Positions 1-9,677 of a stretch of 26,817 nucleotides of DNA are shown here, piece by piece. This stretch comes from Haplosporangium gracile. Lineage: Eukaryota > Mortierellomycota > Mortierellomycetes > Mortierellales > Mortierellaceae. The DNA is taken from positions 8,100-34,916 of the forward strand of contig JAAAUF010000420.1 in the NCBI GenBank assembly GCA_015499985.1. The letters run 5' to 3'. Positions within the stretch are counted from its first letter, which is position 1. Each line of letters begins with the position of its first letter. The notes under the pieces were generated by a model. It was not told where the DNA came from. It saw only the letters and a list, made by a program, of their open reading frames with translations, and ran no database searches. The translations under genes were made by a program, and so were the position numbers.

Positions 1-478
1 AAAAAAAACGTTTTAAAGAGACTAGCATCTCTCCTCTCTCTCTCTCATGGCTGCGATTCATGCAACCCCTTTACTCCTCCTCCTCCTCCTAATCCGTGAG
101 CGTAGTAATGCGAGATTAAACACTTAATTGTTACGATGATGGATAAACAACCGGACTGACTAAGCCTTTCCTCTTCTTCTCGTTTTCCCGTTCCTCCCAT
201 GACGACTCTCTCCGCCTGTTCCTTCCTTTTTTTTTTCTGCTTTTCGTACCATCCGGGTGCTCCCCCTCCTCCTCCTTGTCATGCTCACGCACCCCCGATC
301 TCCTTTCCGGCTTGTCTTCCTTTACTACTGATCCTTTCCTTTGGGCTCTCCCCTTTCGCCCATTCTCCATCTTTTTTTTTGTGGACTTGTTTTTGTACTG
401 GTTATCTCTCCCTCATTGCCACTACTCGGTGTGTATGCGGATAACTCTCGTTATTGCCGATCAAATGCCTTCCTTCAG
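1..478 (+). promoter_or_regulatory. Upstream region and probable leader exon/intron of the H+-ATPase gene
   Basis: This stretch is CT-rich on the plus strand, like the promoter and leader regions before the other genes here. It holds no convincing complete ORF. An ATG at 47 is followed by a strong donor (GTGAGC) at 96. A pyrimidine-rich stretch ends in CAG at 476-478. Splicing 95 to 479 would keep the H+-ATPase frame (49 nt leaves one base, and 479 is the second base of a codon). That model gives a leucine-rich N-terminus translated from a TCC repeat, which is odd for this family, so the first exon may instead be non-coding or lie left of the window. Confidence 0.35.
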
Positions 479-3400
479 CCCACGGTCAGATCATCCATTC
501 GCCAACCGCGACTTCAACAACAGCGGCGTCGACAACAGCGACGGCGCCTCCTCCAACAGATGAGATCAAAGGCGGCGTTGGAGATGGTGGTCTCCCGTCA
601 CCTCAACAACAGCAACAACAGCAACAACAGCAGGGGAGTTATTCCAATGGCAAGGCAAAAGGGAAGGATTTACAGGTGGAAGAGTCTGAGCACCACGAAC
701 ACAAGGACGCGATTTCGCCCGAGCTCGAGGAATTGTTGCATACGGACCCCATGCACGGACTAGACGATGAAGAAGTCCAGAAGCGACTGGCTGATTTTGG
801 ACCCAACGAGCTCAAAGAGAACAAGAAAAACCCGATCCTCAAGTTTCTGGGATACTTTACGGGCGCAATTGCTTACCTCATTGAGGTTGCTTGTATCATC
901 TCTGCCGTTGTCGAGGTAAACCATGCGCGCTATTTTTTTTTTTTTGGCATTGCATTGCACTAGGCGTTTTGTTTGTTTTGATTTGGCTTTTGTTGCTTAT
1001 CGTGGTTAGAGTTCATTGAGGAATTCATGCATGGTACTTGCATAAGGCATGACTTTTCAATCAACAGCAACAGCAACCAACTGACCACTGTGCAACGACG
1101 TTTTTTTGCGTTCTGCACGCACCTTTTTTTCTTTCTCATAGGATTGGTTGGACTTTGGTATTATTCTTGCCCTGCTGCTCGTCAACGCCTGTATTGGATT
1201 CATTGAAGAGGCCAAGGCGGAATCAGCCCTCGACGCTCTCCGTCAGACGCTCGCGCTCAAGACACGTTGTTGGCGTAATGGTCATCTAGTCGAGCTTGAC
1301 ACCAGTGCCCTCGTTCCCGGAGATGTAATTGTCCTGCGTCTTGGTGACATTATCCCTGCCGATGGTCGACTCTTGGGCATTGGTGCCACGGGTGAAGCGA
1401 CTGAGGGCGATCTCTTGATTGATCAGTCTGCCCTCACGGGCGAGTCCCTCCCGATCAGCAAGAAGAAGGGCGATGTTGTCTACTCGTCCTCGATTGTCAA
1501 GCAGGGCCAGCAGATGGCTGTTGTGACAAAGACTGGTATCAACACCTTTATTGGTCGTGCCGCTAACCTTATCTCGATCACGGCTGAGGAGGGACACTTC
1601 CAAAAGATCATCAACCGGATCGGTAACTTTTTGATTCTCATTACCGTCGTCCTCGTCGGCATCATCCTCATCTACCAGCTGGTCCACTTCCGTGGGACGG
1701 CTGAGGGAAAGTTCTTGACCGTCCTCGGCAAAGTCCTCGTTCTCACTGTCGCTGCCATCCCTGTCGGTCTCCCTACCGTCATGTCCGTCACCATGGCCGT
1801 CGGTGCCAAACAGCTCGCTGCCAAGAAGGTCATTGTCAAGCGTCTGACCGCCGTCGAAGAGATGGCATCCGTCTCGGTCCTTTGCTCCGACAAGACTGGT
1901 ACCTTGACCCTCAACGAACTGACATTCGATGAGCCTTACCTTACCAACAACTATTCTGCCGAGGATATTCTCCTCTACTCGTACCTTGCCGCCGAACCTG
2001 GCGCCAACGATCCTATCGAGCTCGCTGTCCGTACTGCTGCTGAGGAACAATTACCGCTCCTCCAGAACCGTACCCACAAGCATGATGTCCCCGGCTTCAA
2101 GGTTACCTCTTTCTTGCCCTTCAACCCTGCGACCAAGTTGACACAGGCCACGATCACCAACAAGGAGTCTGGCGAGACGTTCAAGGTTGCCAAGGGTGCT
2201 CCCCAGGTCATTATCAAGCTTGTTGGAGGAGACGATGATGCTGTCCGTGCTGTCAATGCGCTGGCCAAGCGTGGTCTTCGTGCTCTCGGTGTTGCTCGTA
2301 CCCGTGGTGGATCGATGGACGAATTTGAGCTTATTGGTATGATCTCATTGATTGACCCCCCTCGGCCTGACTCTGCCGACACCATTGCCCGCTGCAAGCA
2401 CATGGGAGTCGATGTCAAGATGGTCACCGGAGACCAGTTGATCATTGCCAAGGAAGTCGCGCACCGTCTCGGCCTTACCCGTGTGATACTCGATGCCAAC
2501 CACCTGGTCGACCCCAACAAGTCTGATGAAGAGGTCACAGAGCATTGTATCCGAGCCGACGGGTTCGCCCAGGTGATTCCCGAGCACAAGTACCGTGTCG
2601 TTGAGTTGCTCCAGAAGCGCGGCATCATTGTCGGCATGACGGGAGATGGAGTCAACGATGCACCCGCGCTCAAGAAAGCCAACGTCGGAATTGCGGTCCA
2701 TGGATGCACAGATGCTGCTCGATCTGCAGCGGATATTGTATTGCTTGCTCCTGGCCTGTCGACGATTGTGGATGGATTGATGACCTCGAGAGCAATTTTC
2801 CAGAGAATGCGGTCGTATGCATTGTACAGAATCACGTCGACGATTCATTTCTTGGTGTTCTTCTTTGTGGTCGTCATGGCCTTTGACTGGTCCCTTCCTG
2901 CGCACTTGCTTATCTTGATCTGTATCCTCAACGATCTCGCCACCCTCGTCATCGCCGTCGACAACGCTCAGGTACCTTTTTTTTGTTTGTTGTCGCACGA
3001 AAAGTGAGCCTTTTGCCACCAAATACGTATCATTGTTTCATTAACACTCCCCCATCTCCCTTACAAACAACGATAATAGCTCTCACCGCACCCAGACAAG
3101 TGGAGGATCGGTCAACTGATCTTCATGTCCTTCACCCTCGCAATCCTCCTCTCAGCCCTCTCATTCGCCCACTTCTTCATTTTCTGGAAGGTTTTCGATT
3201 ACCAACCTATAACAACCGAGGGAAGTGGCCCCGAACATCGTCTCGAATCCGTCATGTACCTCCACATCTCCTCCGCACCCCATTTCGTCATCTTCTCGAC
3301 CCGTCTCACAGGCTACTTCTGGGTCAACTTGCCCTCTCCCATGTTTGCGCTTGTTATCATTGGCACCCAGATTATTGCGCTTTTGATGGTCGTCTTTGGA

Positions 3401-3925
3401 GGGTTGACGCCCAAGATCCCATTCTCACAGGCGATTGTGATCCTTCTGATCTCGTTTGGGTATTTCATCTTTTTGGATGTGGTCAAGGTGCAGTTGTTCA
3501 AGATGTGGTCATTTGAGCTCACGGCACGATTTGTGAGGACCCCTGCGCGGAGGAAGAAGCTTGCGGAGCGTCTGGCGAAGAAGAAGCAACAGGATGCTGT
3601 TTGGAAGGATATTGATAAGATCCGTGAGGTCTTGTTGAAGTTGAAGTGTCTTGAGGCATTGAATGAGCAGCCCCAAGGGGAGGGACAAACGATGGAGGAT
3701 CCTCAGGTGTTTGCAGAGAAGCAGAGCAGAGTTGCAGAGGAACATAAGGATGAGAAGCCGAACGTTGGAGAGGAGGAGATTAAGGTTATGGAGGCTGCGA
3801 GTGCTGAAGAGCATAAGGCTTTGGCGGATCAGAATGGTGCTGGTGGAAGTGGTGCGGGAGCTATTAGAGCTGTGAATGAGAAGCATGAGACTACTGAAGG
3901 GGAGAACAATGTGCGTAACGCTTAG
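479..3925 (+). CDS. PMA1: Plasma-membrane P-type H+-ATPase (type IIIA), three visible exons, 5' end unresolved
   Basis: The enzyme pumps protons out of the cell using ATP and sets the membrane potential that drives nutrient uptake. Visible exons are about 479-915, 1142-2971 and 3080-3925. Introns 916-1141 (226 nt) and 2972-3079 (108 nt) are GT-AG and keep frame. After a Q-rich N-terminus come the cation-ATPase N domain (LDDEEVQKRLADFGPNEL), two TM helices, the TGES actuator loop (nt 1436-1447), the DKTGT phosphorylation site (Asp at nt 1889), a KGAP nucleotide-binding loop, TGDGVND (nt 2639-2659) and the C-terminal helices. A charged 138-residue tail follows (3509-3922). There is no in-frame ATG before 751, which already lies inside the conserved region, and the frame is closed by a stop at 442-444, so translation must start in an upstream exon. 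The visible part is at least 1036 residues, longer than yeast Pma1 (918). Family assignment is certain; the start is not. Confidence 0.93.
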
Positions 3926-4040
3926 GCTCTTCCCTTTTTCTCTCCACTTTTTCTCATTTTCTCGCAACAAAACAATCGTAATTTCAGCTATTTTTTTTTT
4001 TTATTATACTAACAAAAAAAAATAAATGTTTTTTTGTGAA
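3926..4040 (+). terminator. 3' UTR / polyadenylation region of the H+-ATPase gene
   Basis: After the stop the DNA becomes A/T-rich, with T and A runs and an AATAAA-like sequence near 4018-4024. This fits a fungal 3' end. The cleavage site cannot be set from sequence alone. Confidence 0.35.
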
Positions 4041-6039
4041 AACAGAGAGCGCGTTTGAAGGTGGCGTGTGTGGAGGTGGCCTGTTTTGCTTCTCCTCTTC
4101 TAGCACTTATGTGCTTTGCCACCAAAAAAAAAAAGTTGCAAAATAAAAAATTTTGAGCCACTTCCCGAGTCGAAAGGGGGGGGGAGGGAAAGGGAGCTTG
4201 CTCTCATTAAGTTTTTGGATATTTTGTACCACGAAGGTCCAAGCAGACTGACTGGGTATTTACGCGCGTTTTTTTTTTTTTTCTTTTTTCTATTGTCTTT
4301 TTGTGGTTTCTCTATCTTATCTCTTTCTATCTGTAGGTGCGTGCATGAATGAATGGCTATTGTGTGTCGTCCGGCGGTCGTCGGCCTGTTTCTGTCTGAG
4401 GATCATGCCAAACCCTTCGGCCTATCCCTTAAAAGCGAGAGAAGAGAGGACAAAATGGCAGCATCGACTGGGGCGACCTAAGGTTCAAAAAGAAAATATG
4501 TATGTACTCCCTGAGATCGTTTTGCGTGCGTTCTTCTTCCTTCCCCTTTGGAAATGTTTCTCTGTTCATCCATCCACAAGGGGAAGGAAGGGAAGAAGGG
4601 GAAATGGACGGGTTCGGTTGGATTGCGGGAATCTCATAGGCTAATAAGGACCTAGTTAATCGTGTATCAAAAAAAAAAAAAAAATACACGGACCTCGGTA
4701 GCGAGGACAAAAAGAAAGAGAAAGATGCACATTCGCGATATCAAGAAGGGAAAGAAGGAGGAGATTGATGGTGTGAAGACGTGTGTTTTTGGGTAGGATG
4801 GACGAAAAACGTTGTTGGAAAGCCAACCAACCTTTTCATTTTCCCCCCCCTTCCTCTCAAAAGGAATCGCATATGTCTGTTGAAGGGGTGAAAAACGCTA
4901 GGGCATGGACGTGTTGTAAGGGAATGAAAGGACAGCGACCCCTTATGCATGGCTGCTTCAGGAGATGGATTGTTGCCTGTATACATGCCCCGGACCCCCT
5001 CCGTCTTGTTCTTGACAACAAAGCCATTTCTCCAGTACTCGAAGCAACACTAACAAGCAGCTGTGAGAGACAGAGAGAGAGATGGGCAGCATAACCTCGA
5101 AACCCTCGCTCCTCCTATTCAGCGACAGTAATAACCCCTCTCCTTCGTATCTGCCCCTCATCCTTCTTTGTTCATCCTGTCCTCCTTTCTCCACCTCTCT
5201 CTGTCCTGACCCTCTTCTTTCGCGTTATTACTCTCTTCATCTCTCCGCCATTCACTCTCTTGGTATCTATCTCTCCTTTGTATAGTTGCTACTTGTGTAT
5301 ATCGCCCGAGCTGCCTGTCATTTGGACTCTTCGAGGGTTGTGAGCGGGATTGTTATCACCGGCGGAGGACGTTTTCTTCATTTCAGTCCTGCCCATGATT
5401 GTTTGTTCGTTGTTCCTGTTCATCCTCGCTCTTTTTCTTTGTCCGTTTTCACTCGACGTTCCCTTGCCACAGGCTGTGGATACCCAAAAATAAATATTAT
5501 CGACAGGCAGACAACAATCAACACGCAATTAACATACACGATATCAGATTTCAGGCCACATCAGGAACCCACACCAGGTGCGACAGACAGACAGTCAAGC
5601 TTAATCAGGCAGTCAACCAGGTACTGTGTGCATGTATAGGTCAGTCAGGCTCATTATCATCGTAAGAAAATCAATTGGCCGCTTGGCTGTTTTACGCTGC
5701 TTCCTACAGTCCCCCACCGCCACTTTCTTTTTCTTTCTCCTCCTCTTTCATTGTCTTGTCTCTTTCCTTTACTTACGCTTTTTCTTTCTATTCTTTCGCT
5801 GCTCTCCTTGCTCTTACCATACTCCCCTTCTTCGTTCCCGTTCAAGTACTTCATCATCATCATCTTCGCCTCCTGCTCCTTCCCACTATCTAAAGTTGTT
5901 TGAGAGTGTTGCGAAATAAGGGTGCGAGACTTACATGTAAAGTATATCAGCCCCAGTCTCATGCATATGTCAATCGAGCTTCGGTCAATTGATTGAGAAA
6001 GAGTTAGAAAAAGAAATAGGAACCAACAGTTTCAAACGA
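4041..6039. other. Intergenic, no gene recognised
   Basis: Only short ORFs of low complexity are present on either strand, rich in F, S, L and P or in K, R and E as expected from CT- and GA-rich DNA. There are homopolymer runs, for example T runs near 4269 and an A run near 4668. From about 5100 the plus strand becomes strongly pyrimidine-rich. I see no tRNA-like T-arm, no transposase motif and no long repeat. Confidence 0.5.
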
Positions 6040-6462
6040 ACGAACCCTTACTTTTCCTTCTTGCCCACTTTCTAACCTTCCTGTCAAACCACAACTCTTT
6101 CTCTCTTTTTTTTTTTTTTATTTCTATTTCTTTCTCTTTACATTCTTCATACCTTCATTTCCACTCCTCTTTCTTTTCCCCCTCCTCTTCTCACCCTCCA
6201 CACCTTCTTTTCATTTCCTTCTTTTCCTCTCTCTCCCTCTCTCTTCCTCCCTTCCTTTCCATTGTTGTCATCTTCCGACACGTTTTTTTCCTCCTCTACT
6301 TCCACGTTCCTTCAATCTCATCATTTTCCTTCGCCATCAAATAATATACCCTCAGGGACAACTATAACTTCCCACATCCACAGCCACGCCCTGCCCTGTC
6401 CTTGTCTAGTCAAGACCTTAATCTAAAAACAAACAACAAACACACAACAAAAGTAAGCAAAG
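6040..6462 (+). promoter_or_regulatory. Promoter/leader-like segment without an obvious downstream gene
   Basis: About 380 nt of almost pure C/T is followed by an A/C-rich CAA-type leader (6424-6452) and then an ATG at 6463. The same order (CT tract, CAA-rich leader, ATG) precedes the two chitin synthase genes. A strong donor-like GTAAGC begins at 6453, ten bases before the ATG, so the exon may end there and the ATG may be intronic. Whether this is the distal leader of the chitin synthase gene at 9678, a non-coding RNA or chance composition cannot be decided here. Confidence 0.35.
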
Positions 6463-8026
6463 ATGTTAAAGCCCTACGCCCTTCTTCCTTCCACCTCCCA
6501 CACACAGACACTACACAGACATAAACACAGAGGCGCGCACTGTTCACCGCTCACTTTGTCCTGGTCTGATCACCATATTCATCCACACAGTCGCGCTTAT
6601 TTGCTCTTTTCTTTTTTTTTTTTCTTTTTTCTTGTCCACCCTCCTTTACACCCTGTCCTTTTACTTTTTGCATTTGCATTGACATTGGACTCAACAACCT
6701 GCCTTCCACTCCACCCAATCGCCCTTCTCTTCATGTTTCTCTCTATCTCTTTTTCACTCTTGAACACCTCCACGACTCTCTTCTATTTCACCTCATTGCG
6801 CCCTCTTTCTTCTATACTTATTTTGCCTTCGCCCATCCAACGCATACGCCATGTATGTCCATGGTCCATAATGCAGACACCTCTCTTCCTCCTGCACATC
6901 CCATTCTCAACCATTTTTATATTATTCCTTCGGCCCTTCTTCAACAGTTAGTAATGAACCACACCGAATCCTCGTCTTGCTTCTGTCCTACCTGCACACA
7001 TCCTTTTCCTTTCTCCCTCCTTCTATCTGTCCCAAATGCAACACATGCAACTTCGCCCTTTCTCCTTATATTTTTTTTTGTACTCTCTTGGTTTATCCCT
7101 TGGTATGTGTGTCCCTTAAGTTCGTGCTTCCGTGTATAAGTGTTTGTCCCTTTTTTTTCTCTTCACCGATCCTGGTTACGGAGTTGTCCAGGGGAAGTAA
7201 GGAAAGTGAGGGACCGGGGACGAAAAAGGAGGGAAAGGAAGAGTGGGAGAAGAGGCTTTATCAGACTTAGACCAGATGGTTTACGATTTTCTTCAAGCCG
7301 ACTTCACGTTAATATGGGAGTTGTTCTCATATCATGTATCTTGGGTGAATGTCTTCGATGGAAGGGTAAAACAAAGCCTAGGGGTATTGGTATGCATATA
7401 ACAGGGGTAGAGAAAGAGGAGGGGAGAGGAGGGGAGGGAGGAGCATAGTCATTCTACGACGACGACGACGAAAGGACGGGAGTACTATTAGGATGATACA
7501 GCATAGGCTATTATTTCTAATCATATTGCAAGAAGAAGAAGGTTCAAGCGGTGTTATATATGTATGTTGCGAGTAGAATTGTCTATTTTTATACAATGTC
7601 GCAGGTGTGTGTACAAAATGTCTCGCTTAGTGCTTCGCTTCTCAAGGACGGCGGTGACTTTTTTTTTTTTATCTTTTGGCGGTTTAAAAATATCCTTCAT
7701 CATGTCCGATTTTTTATTTGTGTGTCTTTGTAAGGGCAACGGTGGTGGGGCATAGGAGGAATGACACGGATGGCATGTGGTGATGGGCAGATATAGGGGG
7801 AAAAAGTGAAGAAAAGGAGGAGGGTTTTGTGTTCTTCGCTGCACTCCTCTACTCCCTATTGACAGGCTGATAAACGATAAGCACTGATGAAAAGTGTCTA
7901 AGAGCGGAGCCTAAGGAAGTTAAAAAGAAAATGTTCAGGGCGCACGGCACGAGTGTGAGCGGTCAACTGTGGCGTGAAGATGGGAGGACAAAATTTTATT
8001 TATACTCATCCATGGGTAAAATGGCA
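6463..8026. other. Intergenic (or leader intron), no gene recognised
   Basis: An ATG-started ORF of 162 codons (6463-6951) is open but encodes a low-complexity S/L/F/H/P-rich product, the expected translation of CT-rich DNA. From about 7180 to 7500 the plus strand turns purine-rich, with a short GAC repeat near 7454-7470. I recognise no conserved domain in any frame. Confidence 0.45.
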
Positions 8027-8107
8027 TGCAGCAGCAGCAACAACAAAACACACCAATGATAATAATAACAACAGCAACAATAACAACAACAGCAACAACA
8101 ACAACAG
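8027..8107 (+). repeat. CAA/CAG/TAA trinucleotide repeat tract
   Basis: This is an imperfect run of CAG, CAA, TAA and ACA triplets about 80 nt long, followed by CAGGTGCAGGTG. It resembles the CAA-rich leaders of the chitin synthase genes but is not next to a recognised coding start. Confidence 0.75.
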
Positions 8108-8167
8108 GTGCAGGTGCTAAAGAAGGCCTCTTCTCTGGCGTAGGGAGGAGACAGGAAACTTATTTCT

Positions 8168-8378
8168 GTGCGTGTGTGTTTGCAAGGGTGTGTGTGTGTG
8201 TGCCATGTCGGTTGATCTGTATGGTCCGCATTGGATGCATAGAGTGATAGAGTGACCAGATAGACCGACAGGGAAGGAGAGGGACAGAGAGACGGAGTAG
8301 GTGCCGATGAAAATACAAAGGCGTCTTTTCTTTCCATGTGTGTGTGTATGTGTGTGTATGTGTGTATGTGTGTGTGTG
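8168..8378 (+). repeat. TG microsatellites (two tracts)
   Basis: One GT-rich tract lies at about 8168-8202. A longer TG/TATG tract lies at 8336-8378. Both are simple sequence with no coding interpretation. Confidence 0.8.
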
Positions 8379-9560
8379 ATATTTTCTTCTCTTTCCCTTC
8401 CCTCATTCTCCGTTTAAATCCTTCCATTGTTCCCCCTTTGATTCTTTTTATTTATTTTCTTTTCTTTTCTTTCTTTATCCTCGTCTCCTCCCTCTCTTTA
8501 TTTCTTTATCCTTTCCTTTTCCTCTTCCCTCACCCACTCGCCTGTTCTTGCAATCTCTCATACCCCTTCCTTCTCGTACGCTTACATTCATTCAATCATT
8601 TCCATTCATTAACGTCCCTCCTCTGATCACCCTCTGTTTGTACCTGATCATACACACATACTCTCTCTCTTACTCATTTTTATTATTATTGGGTATGTCA
8701 CTCAGGCCACTCCAGCACCCACACCCTCACTCGACCCCAACTCATTTTATCCGCTGCTTCCTTCAGAGCCCATTTCAATGTCTATCACTTTGTGTTCTTA
8801 TTCTTCCGTTTCTTTTCACAAACAAGGAACGAGAGAGGCGAGGAAGGATGATTTGATTCATTCGTGCTCTATACTTGCCGGAAAACTGTCATTCCGATGA
8901 TCGCTTTGTGTTGTCTTGCTCAGGGGAAGGAGAGGGGTTGTTCATCATCATCACCTGTGCATAAAAATTTAGAGTGTAATGGACGAGAGAAAGGAGAGAC
9001 GAAGAAAAGAAAACAACCTGCAGTACACAACAACTACCTCCACCCAAAACAACGACAACAACAAAGACCATGTCCTTCGGACACAGCAACAACAGCAACT
9101 ACCACCTCAACAAGAACAACAGCGAATAGAAACGAGCATAGCACTCTTTGTACCTCTCTCACTCTCTCTCATATTCAATCATAGCTGCTTAGAAGGAACA
9201 GGCAACTAACTAACCTATTGCCTCTCCCTCTCTATCTTCGCCTCATTGTACTTTTCATTGTAAATGCATCGCTATCCCATGTCTTCCTTTCTCCTTCGTA
9301 ATAGGTCGTCTTGTCTTTGTGTTTCTCTGCTCAACCTATTCTTCGCCGTCTTCTTGACACAGCCGTACGTCCATCGTTCAATCACTCCTTTGCTTGTAGC
9401 GTTGAGGATTAGCAAGCAAAACAAGGTCTTTATTGCTGGATAACCAATACTCCAATTATTTCTCTCCATCTCTCCCGTTTCCTGTCACTTTCCACACCTT
9501 CTCCACAATCACACTCCTTTCGTTCTTCCATAAACAATAGGCATCCTCCTTCATTCCCAT
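8379..9560. other. Intergenic, upstream flank of the motor chitin synthase gene
   Basis: A pyrimidine-rich stretch (8380-8660) and a second CAA/CAG-rich stretch (about 9028-9125) stand out. ORFs in this interval are short and low in complexity. No gene is recognised. It probably contains the promoter of the gene at 9678, but no TATA-like element could be assigned with confidence. Confidence 0.45.
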
Positions 9561-9677
9561 CCATAAAATAACAACAACAGCAACAACAACAGAGGCGATA
9601 CAAACAACAGTGCCTGCTCCTTTACTTTCCCCCGCTAAAGAACCCGCCCCCTCACATCACCCCTTTGTCCATAAACG
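9561..9677 (+). promoter_or_regulatory. CAA-rich 5' leader of the motor chitin synthase
   Basis: A run of ACA/CAA/CAG triplets (9569-9591) and a second AACAACAG (9603-9610) lie just upstream of the start codon. The only ATG between about 9540 and 9678 is the chosen start, which supports it. Confidence 0.5.

Noticed and set aside
6463..6951. ATG-started 162-codon ORF after a leader-like segment
   Set aside because: The product is low-complexity S/L/F/H/P sequence, as expected from CT-rich DNA. A strong donor sits ten bases before the ATG, and no domain is recognisable.
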